A stretch of 64,000 bases of DNA from Oceanobacter antarcticus (GCF_044962685.1 NZ_JBBKTX010000011.1:1-64000); one strand, 5' to 3'; counted from the first letter of the stretch, positions 45,103 through 54,629 are shown. Notes: generated by a model not told the origin, from the letters alone. Numbers and translations: made by a program.

Positions 45103-45276
45103 TTAGTGGCCGGAAATCATTTTGTGAGATTTGATGTGGAATGCATGTTTGATGCTGGTCATCAGGTCGCTGAAAAAAGCCGCCATATAATCAGAACGCA
45201 TTTGTTTGGCTTGGGCAATGTGCATATCAATTTCGTCTTTGCTGCAGACGTTGACTGAGAGGTCGTTGTTGTTCAT
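45103..45276 (-). CDS. Small 57-residue protein (RSP_7527-like)
   Basis: A short gene on the minus strand: ATG at 45276 with AAGGAG eight bases upstream, TAA at 45103. The protein begins MNNNDLSVNVCSKDEIDMH, continues with a helix IAQAKQMRSDYMAAFFSDLM, and ends in a basic, His-rich tail (HKMISGH). The pattern of an EI..HI..A..MRS.YMA helix recalls the small RSP_7527-type proteins of proteobacteria. It has no signal peptide. The longer frame on the opposite strand over the same bases is its shadow. Confidence 0.65.
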   Translation of the reverse strand: MNNNDLSVNVCSKDEIDMHIAQAKQMRSDYMAAFFSDLMTSIKHAFHIKSHKMISGH

Positions 45277-46323
45277 AAGATGAACTCCTTGGTTGGGTTA
45301 GCTTGCAGAATCATAGTAGTGATCTTTGTACCGGCAAAAAAGCGAAGCTTTCTAATCAGAATGCTGAAATAAACTAACCATTTGAATGCCGTCTCCAGGT
45401 TGTGATCGCTCGGATCATTTCCCCATTTATTCTATAAGCCCCCATAAAAAGCCGGTTTGAAGCATTTTTGCTATATCCATGAGTGTGGATTTGGATCTTT
45501 GTTACTTTAAAAAACGTGAGTAATATTTAGGGGACATATATAGACGCTTCCCCAAGATCAAGGATGACTTGGCCCTGACACCTGCCATATGCCCTTGATT
45601 TATTTCCTGTTAACCATCACTTGTTCATTGCGATATGTGTATAGGCAGCGCGGTAATGTCCGCAGGTGGTCGCGGTACATGAGCGGACGATGTCGGTGAG
45701 AAAGTCCTGTCTGGCAGCTCAGAGACGGTACGCCATAAAACAGACTGGCCAATTGGTGATTATTTGAACAAATATTCCTCGAATCCCGGCGCATGCTGTC
45801 CTGGCTGCTACTTTTAAAAGAACAACCACCGGTTTACGGCATCGGCGGATCTTTCGGGAATCTGCAAATGCCTGGCAAGGCCCTTGTTTTGACACCCCCC
45901 GACCTTCTACCCGCCAAGTGCGGGTTTTTTTTGCACCAAAAAAGATCTAAAGGCATTATTTTTGTGCGCTATTACCATTCTATCGATCGTTAGTTTCTTG
46001 TCTCTTGTTTGTATAGTTTTTTCTGGTCTTTATAGCTATTTATTTATTCTCTATGGTTGTTAAAACTCGCCGTTCTGGCTAAACCCTCTTTATTTTGTCA
46101 ACTTTGTTGATAGTGTGATTGTTTTAAATTAACTATTTATATAGCTTTAATATATTTTAAAAATATTTTCACACTCTACCGTGTCACTTTTTTGTGCGCT
46201 ATAACTCATTGTTTTTAAAGGATTAAAATTTTTAGCGTATGGCAAAGTAGACAATTGAATCAAGCCAACACGTTAATCGGAACGCCCTGTGCTGAAGCCT
46301 GTGTATGAACCGGAGGATGTGTG
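45277..46323. other. Long intergenic region: promoters, orphan terminator, direct repeats
   Basis: About 1 kb without a supported protein gene. It contains the promoter side of the small minus-strand gene, a stretch of ordinary composition (45,540-45,905) ending in an intrinsic terminator (45909-45932) with no gene upstream of it, and an A/T-rich segment (45,935-46,260). That segment is bounded by two copies of TTTTTGTGCGCTAT, at 45959-45972 and 46189-46202. The doe operon starts at its right end. Confidence 0.5.
45909..45932 (+). terminator. Orphan intrinsic terminator (possible small-RNA 3' end)
   Basis: Stem ACCCGC / GCGGGT with loop CAAGT, then eight Ts. No open reading frame on the plus strand ends nearby with good coding features, so it may terminate a small RNA. 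Confidence 0.65.
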
Positions 46324-47505
46324 ATGGCGAATAACTGGTCTGAAGTAATCACCCAAGCCACGGTGTTGAGGCGGCAGTTGCATCAGCAGCCGGAGTTGAG
46401 TTGGGAGGAAGAGCACACGGCCCTGGTTGTGCGTCAACGACTGGATCATCTGGGTATTCGCTGGCGTCCTTGTGCTCGTACCGGTACGGTCGCCTGGCTT
46501 GGCGGTGCGCATGCGAGTATTCGTTCCAGTGATACTCTCTCCCCGCATATTGCCCTGCGTGGCGATATGGACGCGTTGCCGATTCAGGAACAAACCGGCG
46601 TTGCCTGGCAGTCGCGTCAGGATGGCTGTATGCATGCCTGTGGTCACGATGGCCACAGCGCTACCTTGCTGGCGACGGCGCACTGGCTGAAGCTCAACGA
46701 AACAGCGTTGCCAGCGCCGGTGACGCTGGTGTTTCAGCCTGCCGAAGAAGGCGGACATGGTGCCAAGGCCATGATCGACGACGGTGCGCTGGAAGGGGTA
46801 GACGCCATCTTCGGTTGGCACAACTGGCCCGCGATTCCGTTTGGTCATCTGGCCTGTCCCAATGGCATTGTGATGTGTGGCAACGGCACCTTCCAGATTC
46901 GGGTGAGTGGTCGTGGCGGCCATGCCAGTCAACCGGAGTTGTGTCGGGATCCGGTATTGGCGGCCAGTGCGCTGGTGATGGCGTTGCAGCAGATTGTCAG
47001 TCGTCGTCTGGCACCGCAGCAGGCCGCCGTGGTCAGTGTAACCTCGATCGAAGCGGTCAGCGCTCCGACGGTGATCGCCCAGAACGCCGTCATATCCGGC
47101 AGCATCCGGGTGCCAGACAGCGCCACCCGTTTGCAGGTGAATTCGCTGATCGACGAAATCTGTCAGCACACAGCCGCTGGTTATGGCGTCGCGGCAGAGG
47201 TTGATCACCAGCCCCGTTACGAAGCCACCATCAATCACCCGGAGCAGGCGCGTCAGATGCGTCAGGGGTGGGAACAACTGTTTGGTGCTCAGGCGCTAGA
47301 GCATGGCGTGCGCTTGCCCATTATGGCGTCGGAAGACTTCAGCTATTACCTCAATGAGATTCCCGGCGCATTTGCGCTGGTCGGTTCCGATGACGGCTCG
47401 GCACCCGCCTGGCCCTGTCACAGTCCCCATTACGATTTTAACGATCGCCTGATTGAACAGGTGACCCGTTTGTATGCCCGGCTGGTGCATGCCCCCCAAC
47501 CCTGA
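46324..47505 (+). CDS. doeB2: M20 family amidohydrolase, probable N2-acetyl-L-2,4-diaminobutanoate deacetylase DoeB2
   Basis: A 393-residue M20D metallohydrolase. Metal-binding residues are seen in ALRGDMDALPIQE, MHACGHDGHSATLL, QPAEEGGHGAKAM and the C-terminal MASEDFSYYLNEIPGAF. In general the family removes acyl groups from amino acids. Because the gene is joined to an EctB/DoeD-type transaminase, an ectoine-hydrolase-type M24 enzyme and a semialdehyde dehydrogenase, the likely substrate is N2-acetyl-diaminobutyrate from ectoine. The ATG at 46324 has GGAGG seven bases upstream and replaces the GTG one codon earlier. It is first in the operon. Confidence 0.7.
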   Translation: MANNWSEVITQATVLRRQLHQQPELSWEEEHTALVVRQRLDHLGIRWRPCARTGTVAWLGGAHASIRSSDTLSPHIALRGDMDALPIQEQTGVAWQSRQDGCMHACGHDGHSATLLATAHWLKLNETALPAPVTLVFQPAEEGGHGAKAMIDDGALEGVDAIFGWHNWPAIPFGHLACPNGIVMCGNGTFQIRVSGRGGHASQPELCRDPVLAASALVMALQQIVSRRLAPQQAAVVSVTSIEAVSAPTVIAQNAVISGSIRVPDSATRLQVNSLIDEICQHTAAGYGVAAEVDHQPRYEATINHPEQARQMRQGWEQLFGAQALEHGVRLPIMASEDFSYYLNEIPGAFALVGSDDGSAPAWPCHSPHYDFNDRLIEQVTRLYARLVHAPQP

Positions 47506-47561
47506 GCAGACCGATGTTACCCAACCGGTTCCGCCAGTTTTGTTTGATGAAGGAGTAATTG

Positions 47562-48800
47562 ATGAGCATTTTTACGCAACGTGAGTCCGATATTCGTGCC
47601 TACTGTCGTGTTTATCCCGTGGTGTTCGATAAAGCCTCCAACGCCCGTCAGATTGATGAGCAGGGCAATGAATATATCGATTTTTTTGCCGGGGCCGGGG
47701 TACTGAATTTTGGCCACAATAACGAACGCATGAAAGCGGCGGTGATCGACTACATCCAGCAAGACGGTGTGCTGCACAGTCTGGATATGCACACCACCGC
47801 CAAGCGTCGCTATATGGAAGTGTTTGAAAGCGTGATTCTGGAACCACGCGCCATGGAGCACCGGATGCAGTTTATGGGGCCAACCGGCACCAATGCTGTT
47901 GAAGCCGCTTTGAAACTGGCGCGGCGGGTTACCGGACGGCGGCAGGTCGTGGCCTTCTCGAAAGGCTTCCATGGCATGACACTGGGTGCGCTGGCTTGTA
48001 CCGCCAACAGTTACTTCCGGGGTGCGGCAGGCGTTGCGCTCGATAACGTCACGCATCAGCCGTTTGCAGAAATCACGCATCTGGACAAACTGCGTGAACA
48101 ATACGCCGATGCGTCCAGCGGCGTTGAGCCGCCGGCTGCCTTTATTGTCGAAACCATTCAGGCCGAAGGCGGCGTCAATGTCGCCAGCAAAGAATGGTTG
48201 CAGGCACTGCAAGCCCTCGCCCATGACCATGGTGCCTTATTGATTGTTGATGAAATCCAGGTGGGCTGTGGCCGCACCGGGTCGTTTTTCAGCTTTGATG
48301 ATGTTGGCATCGACCCAGACATTATCTGTCTGGCCAAGGGCATTGGTGGTATGGGCACACCGATGGCGATGAACCTGGTCAAACCGGAGCACGACAAACA
48401 TTGGTCACCGGGTGAGCATACCGGCACCTTCCGGGGCCAGAACCTGTCCTTTGTGGCGGGTGTCGAGGCGCTGAACTACTTCCGCGACAGTGAACTGATG
48501 GATCAGGTGGCGAACTACACCGAGGTGATGAACACCGCTCTGGCACCGTTGGCGCGCAAATATTCACAGGTTGCCATTCGTGGCAAGGGCATGATCATTG
48601 GCCTCGATGTGGCGGATACCGAACACGCCAAAGCTATCGTGGCCGAGTGCTTTGACAACGGTCTGCTGATCGCCAGTTGCGGCACCGGTGGTCGGGTGCT
48701 GAAGCTGATTCCACCGTTAACCATTCCTGAAAGTGACCTCAGGGCCGGACTGGCCATTCTGGTTCGTGCCACCGACAACGCACTGGAGGCAGCCCGATGA
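47562..48800 (+). CDS. doeD: Diaminobutyrate-2-oxoglutarate transaminase (DoeD/EctB type)
   Basis: A 412-residue class III PLP aminotransferase closest in pattern to EctB/DoeD. It shows FFAGAGVLNFGHNN, HSLDMHTTAKRRYMEVFE, QFMGPTGTNAVEAALKLAR, IVDEIQVGCGRTGSFFSF and the PLP Lys in ICLAKGIGGMGTPMAM. In ectoine breakdown it converts L-2,4-diaminobutyrate to aspartate semialdehyde. EctB does the reverse in synthesis, but ectA and ectC are absent and catabolic genes surround it. The ATG at 47562 has AAGGAG upstream. The next gene overlaps its stop (ATGA). Confidence 0.75.
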   Translation: MSIFTQRESDIRAYCRVYPVVFDKASNARQIDEQGNEYIDFFAGAGVLNFGHNNERMKAAVIDYIQQDGVLHSLDMHTTAKRRYMEVFESVILEPRAMEHRMQFMGPTGTNAVEAALKLARRVTGRRQVVAFSKGFHGMTLGALACTANSYFRGAAGVALDNVTHQPFAEITHLDKLREQYADASSGVEPPAAFIVETIQAEGGVNVASKEWLQALQALAHDHGALLIVDEIQVGCGRTGSFFSFDDVGIDPDIICLAKGIGGMGTPMAMNLVKPEHDKHWSPGEHTGTFRGQNLSFVAGVEALNYFRDSELMDQVANYTEVMNTALAPLARKYSQVAIRGKGMIIGLDVADTEHAKAIVAECFDNGLLIASCGTGGRVLKLIPPLTIPESDLRAGLAILVRATDNALEAAR

Positions 48801-50074
48801 GACAGCGTGATGATATGACTTTCCCGCACGAAGAATACGTACGCCGGATGGACGCCCTGCGAGAGCGTATTGCCTACCGCCGGCTCGACGCCGTGGTGAT
48901 TTCCGACCCGGAAAACATCATGTACCTGACCGATTACCAGACCACCGGCTACAGTTTCTTTCAGGCGCTGGTAGTACCGCTGGAAGCCGAACCATTCATG
49001 ATCACGCGGGCGATGGAAGAATCCAATGTGATTCATCGCACCTGGGTGGAAGTGACCCGTCCTTACCCGGATACCGGCGATGCCATCCAGATGCTGGTGG
49101 ATGCGCTGACTGAATTTGGCTTGGCCAACAAACGTATTGGTTACGAACGTAACTCCTACTTTTTCCCGGCCTACCACCAGGACTTTATCCACACCCGGAT
49201 GCGTAATGCCAAGCTGCTGGACTGCTTTGGCATTGTTGAGCAAGGGAGGATTTGTAAATCCGTACACGAAATCGGGATTATGCAACGGGCCGCTACTGCC
49301 ACCGAAGCGGGTATGGCCGCAGGTATTGAGGCTTGCATGGCGGGTGCCAGTGAGAACGAAATTGGTGCCGCCATCAGCTCCGGCATGTTCCGCGCTGGTG
49401 GCGAAACCCCGGCGGTGATGCCCTATGTCACCTCCGGCCCTCGCTCAATGATTGGTCATGCGACCTGGGAAGGACGGGTGGTGCAGCCGAACGAACATAT
49501 CTTCCTGGAAGTCGGCGGTTGTTATCGGCGTTACCACACCGCCATGATGCGCACCGTGGTACTTGGCGAGCTGAGTGATTCCATGTACAAAGCGCAGGAA
49601 AAGATGAAGCAGGCGTTAGATGCCGTGCACGAGTTTGTGCAGCCGGGCATGACCGTCTCGGATGTGGATAACATGATCCGTAATATCATTTCCGACAACG
49701 ATGTGGGTGCCCGGCTGGCGACCCGCTCCGGGTACTCGATCGGCATCGCCTTTCCACCGAGCTGGGATGAAGGCTACATTGTCAGCCTCAATCAGGGCGA
49801 TTCGGCAATTCTGGAAGAGGGTATGACCTTCCATATTATTCCCTGGATGTGGGGCGTCGACGGCGACAAGACCTGCGGCATCTCCGATACCATTTACATC
49901 ACTGACCAGGGCTGCAAGTCCTTCTTCAGTATGGAGCGGGATTTTGTGGTGAAGCCGGAGCCGAGCAGCAATCTGGTGGATCTGGGTGCCGTTGCCCGCA
50001 AGCCAGAATCTGCCCCCGCCGAGCTGGCACTGGCAGACAAGCCCGCAGCCAAAAAGAAAACCGCCGATGCCTGA
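48797..50074 (+). CDS. doeA: M24 family hydrolase, probable ectoine hydrolase DoeA
   Basis: A 425-residue creatinase/Xaa-Pro-peptidase-fold protein. The N-terminal creatinase domain includes VVISDPENIMYLTDYQTTGY. The C-terminal pita-bread domain has HIFLEVGGCYRRYHTAMMRT and RSGYSIGIAFPPSWDEGYIV. In true M24 peptidases the metal ligands are D-D-H-E-E; several are changed here, as in ectoine hydrolases that open the ectoine ring without a classical metal site. A charged, Lys/Ala-rich tail is added after about residue 395. Its ATG overlaps the doeD stop. Another M24 amidinase-type role cannot be excluded. Confidence 0.68.
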   Translation: MRQRDDMTFPHEEYVRRMDALRERIAYRRLDAVVISDPENIMYLTDYQTTGYSFFQALVVPLEAEPFMITRAMEESNVIHRTWVEVTRPYPDTGDAIQMLVDALTEFGLANKRIGYERNSYFFPAYHQDFIHTRMRNAKLLDCFGIVEQGRICKSVHEIGIMQRAATATEAGMAAGIEACMAGASENEIGAAISSGMFRAGGETPAVMPYVTSGPRSMIGHATWEGRVVQPNEHIFLEVGGCYRRYHTAMMRTVVLGELSDSMYKAQEKMKQALDAVHEFVQPGMTVSDVDNMIRNIISDNDVGARLATRSGYSIGIAFPPSWDEGYIVSLNQGDSAILEEGMTFHIIPWMWGVDGDKTCGISDTIYITDQGCKSFFSMERDFVVKPEPSSNLVDLGAVARKPESAPAELALADKPAAKKKTADA

Positions 50075-50170
50075 TGCGATAAGCCATCGATAGACTCGAT
50101 GGCTGACCAGACCCTTGAATTAACCGAGCTGCCCTGTTGGATATCCGCAGCGGCAGCCGCAGGAGATAGT

Positions 50171-51544
50171 ATGCTGACGGTAACAAACCCGACCACCGGG
50201 ATGGTGCTGGAAACTTACCCCACACTGTCTGTGGATGACATAAATCAGCGCATAACACAGGCCACCAACGCCTATCAAGACTGGGGCAGTGCCCGATTGA
50301 GCTTGCGTTGCAAAGTAATGCTGGGGGTTGCGGCCAAGCTGCGTGAACGCAAGCAGGCGCTGGCCGAGATGATGGCACTGGAAATGGGCAAGCCAATCCG
50401 GGAAGGATTGGCAGAAGTGGAAAAAGCCGCCTGGTGCACCGAACATTACGCTGAACAGGCAGCGGTGTATCTCGACAGTGAATCGATTGAATCGGACGCT
50501 GTGCAAAGCTATGTCACCTATCAACCATTAGGTGCGGTGTTGGGTATTTTGCCCTGGAATGCGCCGCTGTGGCTGGCATTCCGGTTTCTCGCTCCGGCGC
50601 TGATGGCCGGTAACACCTGCGTGATGAAACACGATCCGAATGTGCAGGGCTGTGCACAGCTGATTGAGACGGTCTTTGATGACGTATGTGCGGTCAACAA
50701 AGTACCAGCCCACATTATGGTCAATCTGACCGTGGCGACGGAACAGATCGAAGCGGCTATTCGGCATCCGGCAATTCAGGCGGTGTCATTTACCGGCTCC
50801 AGTGCCGCTGGTGCCAAAGTTGCCAGCATTGCTGCTGCCGAAATCAAACATGCTGTACTGGAGCTGGGTGGCTCAGACCCCTGCATCGTGATGGCCGATG
50901 CCGACCTCGACAAGGCTGCAGACATCGTCGTGTTGTCGCGCATGATCAATGCCGGTCAATCCTGTATTGCCGCCAAACGGATACTGGTCGAAGCACCAGT
51001 GTACGACGACTTTGTCGACAAGCTGGCCAGCCGGATGGAACAATTGGTGATTGGCGACCCGTTGCTGGACGACACCCAGATAGGCCCGATCGCCCGTCAG
51101 GATTTAATGAACAACCTGCATCGCCAGGTCGCCGACACCATTAACGCCGGTGCTCGCTGCCTGTTGGGTGGTGAACCACTACATCGTCCGGGATTTTATT
51201 ACCCGCCGACCTTGCTGGTAGACGTCGAACCGGGCATGGCCGCCTTTGAAGAAGAAACCTTCGGGCCTGTGATGGCGGTGATGAAAGTCGACGATTTTGA
51301 GCACGCTATCACGGTCGCCAACGCCACAGAATACGGCCTTGGTGCCAGCATCTGGACCAATACCCCACGGCAGAAACGTCAGGCCATCCTGCGCCTGCAA
51401 GCCGGACAAGTGGCGGTGAACGGCATCGTCAAAACCGATCCACGGCTGCCATCCGGTGGTATCAAAAAATCCGGCTACGGTCGCGAACTGGGGCCGCAAG
51501 GAATTCGGGAGTTCACCAACGCCAAACAGGTGTGGATAGGCTAA
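50171..51544 (+). CDS. doeC: NAD(P)-dependent aldehyde dehydrogenase, probable aspartate-semialdehyde dehydrogenase DoeC
   Basis: A 457-residue aldehyde dehydrogenase of the succinate-semialdehyde type. Signatures are GILPWNAPLWLAFRFLAPAL, VSFTGSSAAGAKVA, the active-site Glu in AVLELGGSDPCIVM and Cys in NAGQSCIAAKRILV, and PFEEE-like AFEEETFGPVMAV. In the doe pathway it oxidises aspartate semialdehyde to aspartate; succinate semialdehyde is the main alternative substrate. The ATG at 50171 with AGGAG five bases upstream gives the usual LTVTNPTTG start; the frame to 50099 adds a nonhomologous leader. A terminator follows. Confidence 0.75.
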   Translation: MLTVTNPTTGMVLETYPTLSVDDINQRITQATNAYQDWGSARLSLRCKVMLGVAAKLRERKQALAEMMALEMGKPIREGLAEVEKAAWCTEHYAEQAAVYLDSESIESDAVQSYVTYQPLGAVLGILPWNAPLWLAFRFLAPALMAGNTCVMKHDPNVQGCAQLIETVFDDVCAVNKVPAHIMVNLTVATEQIEAAIRHPAIQAVSFTGSSAAGAKVASIAAAEIKHAVLELGGSDPCIVMADADLDKAADIVVLSRMINAGQSCIAAKRILVEAPVYDDFVDKLASRMEQLVIGDPLLDDTQIGPIARQDLMNNLHRQVADTINAGARCLLGGEPLHRPGFYYPPTLLVDVEPGMAAFEEETFGPVMAVMKVDDFEHAITVANATEYGLGASIWTNTPRQKRQAILRLQAGQVAVNGIVKTDPRLPSGGIKKSGYGRELGPQGIREFTNAKQVWIG

Positions 51545-51550
51545 ACGAGG

Positions 51551-51580
51551 CACCCATGCTGCTGTCTGCATGGGTGTTTT
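51551..51580 (+). terminator. Intrinsic terminator after the doe operon
   Basis: Perfect 9-bp stem CACCCATGC / GCATGGGTG followed by Ts, seven bases after the doeC stop. Confidence 0.9.
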
Positions 51581-51771
51581 ACCCCAGCGAGATAATCAAT
51601 TAAGTATCATTGATGCGATGATTGGCAAACAATAATCTAACCCGGTGACGCTACTGCCATTGCCTTAAAGCCCTCCCAAGACCACCCGAACGTCCACTCT
51701 GGAGTCACGGCTAATAAACTCGGCTAAGACGAAGACGGACGGGTGATTAACCCGCCCTTGCTGCGTTTGGC

Positions 51772-52848
51772 TCAGCCTTGCATATGCGCCCGATATTCCA
51801 GCTGACGTTCCAGCATCCAGCCCGGATATTCGTCTGGCAAACGGCTGACTTCATCCAACATTGCTCGCTCCTCAAGCGTCAGTTGCACCTGGGTTGCCGC
51901 GATATTGTCCTGCAGTTGATCGATGCGTTTGGCACCGATAATCACGCTGGTGACGGCTTGCTGGTGAAGCAGCCAGGCCAGTGCAATCCGCGCTACGCTG
52001 GTTTGTTTTTTGGCGGCAATGCCTCGCATCACGTCAATGACCTGACTGCCGCGCTCGCGGTTGACCGGTGGGAAGTCGAACTTGGCGCGACGGTTTTCTT
52101 CCGATGCTTCCGGGCCTTCGTATTTACCCGACAGGTAGCCACCGGCCAGAGGACTCCAGACCATCAAGCCGATGTTTTCCGCTTCGAGCATGGGGATGAC
52201 TTCCCGTTCGAGATCGCGGCCGACAAGGGTGTAATAGGCCTGCAGCGAGATAATCGGGCACAGTCGACGGGCTTCGGCGATGCCGACCGCTTTGATCACT
52301 TGCCAGGCAGCCCAGTTCGATAGCCCGATGTAGTTCACCAACCCGTGTTGTACCAGAGTGTTGAGGGCTTCGAGGGTTTCTGCGATTGGCGTTGCCTTGT
52401 CGAAACCGTGAATCTGGTAAAGATCAATGTAGTCGAGTTGCAGGCGCTGCAAGCTGGCCTTGCACTGGCTCATAATGTGGCCACGTGATGCCCCCCGAGT
52501 ATTGGGGCTGGCACCCATGGGGCCGAGCACCTTGGTCGCAATCACGACCTCGCTGCGGTTAACGCACAGGTTCTTTAATGACTGGCCCAGCAAGCGTTCG
52601 CTGGCGCCACCACCGTAGACGTTGGCGGTATCGATAAAATTGATGCCTGCCGCCAGTGCGGTCGTCACCAGTTCATCGACTTGTTGCTGTTGTAGCTGGC
52701 CGATCATGCCCCAGATGCCATCACTGCCACCAAAAGTCATGGTGCCAAGGCACAGTTCAGACACAAACAAGCCGGAATTGCCCAGCTGACGCATACGCAT
52801 CCCGCCTGAATTGGTGGCCGGGGGAGTAATATTGGGTGTGGTTGGCAT
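51772..52848 (-). CDS. Aldo/keto reductase
   Basis: A 358-residue NADPH-dependent aldo/keto reductase of the YhdN/general-stress type. The catalytic tetrad regions are visible: FIDTANVYGGGASERLLG (Asp, Tyr), VVIATKVLGPMG (Lys) and DLYQIHGFD (His), with the NADP-binding SVIIGAKRIDQLQDN near the end. The substrate is unknown. AAGGTGA lies upstream of the ATG. It is divergent from an AraC regulator, the usual arrangement for a regulator and its target. Confidence 0.9.
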   Translation of the reverse strand: MPTTPNITPPATNSGGMRMRQLGNSGLFVSELCLGTMTFGGSDGIWGMIGQLQQQQVDELVTTALAAGINFIDTANVYGGGASERLLGQSLKNLCVNRSEVVIATKVLGPMGASPNTRGASRGHIMSQCKASLQRLQLDYIDLYQIHGFDKATPIAETLEALNTLVQHGLVNYIGLSNWAAWQVIKAVGIAEARRLCPIISLQAYYTLVGRDLEREVIPMLEAENIGLMVWSPLAGGYLSGKYEGPEASEENRRAKFDFPPVNRERGSQVIDVMRGIAAKKQTSVARIALAWLLHQQAVTSVIIGAKRIDQLQDNIAATQVQLTLEERAMLDEVSRLPDEYPGWMLERQLEYRAHMQG

Positions 52849-53099
52849 AACAAGTCACCTTGGTTGGTTTGTGATTGCCTGTGCGACTGTGGCAAAGGCA
52901 TGGGGTTATGCTATCGCCAGAAGCTGTCAGAACCGCTGGCAGAAACTCGCAGACTCTTGCCTGATCCTGTCAAACTGTTTGCCGGGGCCTTCTTTTTGAC
53001 GGACGTCAGAGTAAGGTGGTTCCAGGTGATAGTCGGTGCTGGTGAGAGACGGTTAGAGACTGGTGGCCGCTGTAGCAGAACGAACGGGAGAGCATCAAT

Positions 53100-54104
53100 A
53101 TGAGTACACAATCCGGGGTGATACCATTCAAACGGCCAGAACCGACAGGTGCTGCTGTTGATGACCGACAGGATACGGCGCTCGACCAACTGCGAGTGTT
53201 GGCAGAACGGCAGTGGCATACCCATGGCCATAACAATGCCATTGATGGCTTGCGGCTGACCCTCGCCACCGAGCCCAGCGGCACTATTCGGGCGATTTAC
53301 CCGACCTCATTTTGTGTGGTGCTGCAAGGCAGCAAGATCAGTGAACTGAGCGACTCCCGGTTTCACTATCAGCGTGGCCAATGCCTGTTTGCGTCGGTGA
53401 ATGTGCCGGTGAACTCCCGTATTGTCGACGCCAGCAGCCAGCAGCCCTACGTGGCGTTCAGTTTGGCCATCGACCCGGCGATGGTGTCGGAATTGCTGCT
53501 GCAACACCCGGACATTCAGACTGCTGTAACGCCGGTCACTGCGCTTGCCAGCGCTATGTCTGGTACCACCAGACAACCGGCGTTATCGACGGGTGAGATC
53601 CCCGCCGACCTGTACGATCCGCTGATGCGCCTGCTGTACTTGCTGGATCAACCGCAACACCTCGATATTCTTGAACCGCTGATCCGACGGGAAATTTGTT
53701 GGCGATTATTACGTTCACCGATGGGCGCTGCGCTGCTGCAAACAGGCCTGGAAGACAGCGATACTGCCCGTATTGGTCGGGTCACGGCCTGGATACGTAC
53801 CCATTTTCAGCAAGCCTTCAAAGTGGCCGATCTGGCCGCGATGGCCAGCATGAGTGCCGCCTCGTTTCACCGCCATTTCAAGGCGATTACCCAGCTCACG
53901 CCGGTACAGTTCCAAAAACAGATACGCTTGCAAGAAGCCCGGCGATTACTGCTTACCGAGCACGAAGTGGCCAGCGTTGGCTATCAGGTCGGTTACGAAA
54001 GCCCATCGCAATTCAGCCGTGACTACCGCAAATTATTCGGCGCCCCACCGGGGAAAGACAAGGCAGTAATGCGCTCGGAAATAGCGATTGAGAGCCGGGT
54101 GTGA
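53100..54104 (+). CDS. AraC family transcriptional regulator
   Basis: A 334-residue regulator with an N-terminal AraC_N (cupin-like) sensing domain (YPTSFCVVLQGSKISELSDS, FSLAIDPAMVSELL) and two C-terminal HTHs (FKVADLAAMASMSAASFHRHFKAI and VGYQVGYESPSQFSRDYRKLFG). GGGAGAG precedes the ATG. It is divergent from the aldo/keto reductase across about 250 bases and probably controls it in response to an aldehyde or related compound (inference). Confidence 0.9.
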   Translation: MSTQSGVIPFKRPEPTGAAVDDRQDTALDQLRVLAERQWHTHGHNNAIDGLRLTLATEPSGTIRAIYPTSFCVVLQGSKISELSDSRFHYQRGQCLFASVNVPVNSRIVDASSQQPYVAFSLAIDPAMVSELLLQHPDIQTAVTPVTALASAMSGTTRQPALSTGEIPADLYDPLMRLLYLLDQPQHLDILEPLIRREICWRLLRSPMGAALLQTGLEDSDTARIGRVTAWIRTHFQQAFKVADLAAMASMSAASFHRHFKAITQLTPVQFQKQIRLQEARRLLLTEHEVASVGYQVGYESPSQFSRDYRKLFGAPPGKDKAVMRSEIAIESRV

Positions 54105-54137
54105 TTTGATCGGAGTTTCTTGCTTCGGAATCCCGTT

Positions 54138-54629
54138 ATGACTGCTGCTACCCCTGAAAAGGTCGCCATTTTTGTCGACGTACAAAATGTCTATTACACC
54201 ACTCGCAGTGCCTTTAAACGCAACTTCGACTACAACCGCTTCTGGGCACAAGCCACAGAAGGGCGTGACCTTGTCAAAGCCGTTGCCTATGCCACCGACC
54301 GTGGTGATCAGAAACAGCGGGAATTCCAGAATATCCTGCGGGCGATTGGTTTCGATGTGCGGTTAAAACCTTTTATTCAGCGTGCCGATGGCTCCGCCAA
54401 GGGCGACTGGGATGTGGGTATTACCATTGATGCGCTGGAATTTGGTCAGCAGGCAGACGTGGTGGTGCTGGTCTCTGGTGATGGCGATTTTGATTTACTG
54501 GCCAATAAACTGAGGGTCGGTGAGGGTAAGCGGGTGGAAGTGTATGGCGTAGCCAAACTGACGGCGGCTGCGTTGATTAACGCTGCCAGCGAGTATTTCC
54601 CGATTGATGGGGACTTGTTGTTGGGTTAA
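54138..54629 (+). CDS. NYN domain protein (LabA/DUF88 family)
   Basis: A 163-residue PIN-like NYN domain protein. Acidic metal-binding residues appear in VAIFVDVQNVYYTTR, KGDWDVGITIDALEFG and VVVLVSGDGDFDLLANKL. Family members are predicted or shown to be RNases. The ATG at 54138 gives the family start; the TTG at 54120 has no advantage. It follows the AraC gene by 33 bases but may not be functionally linked. Confidence 0.85.
   Translation: MTAATPEKVAIFVDVQNVYYTTRSAFKRNFDYNRFWAQATEGRDLVKAVAYATDRGDQKQREFQNILRAIGFDVRLKPFIQRADGSAKGDWDVGITIDALEFGQQADVVVLVSGDGDFDLLANKLRVGEGKRVEVYGVAKLTAAALINAASEYFPIDGDLLLG

Noticed and set aside
45070..45258. 62-residue plus-strand frame
   Set aside because: It is the shadow of the better-supported 57-residue minus-strand gene, which has a proper ribosome-binding site.
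45600..45794. 64-residue minus-strand frame with many Arg and Ser residues
   Set aside because: No ribosome-binding site, no family likeness and shadow-like composition.
47562..48800. EctB of ectoine synthesis
   Set aside because: ectA and ectC are absent; the gene is joined to hydrolase, deacetylase and dehydrogenase genes of ectoine breakdown.
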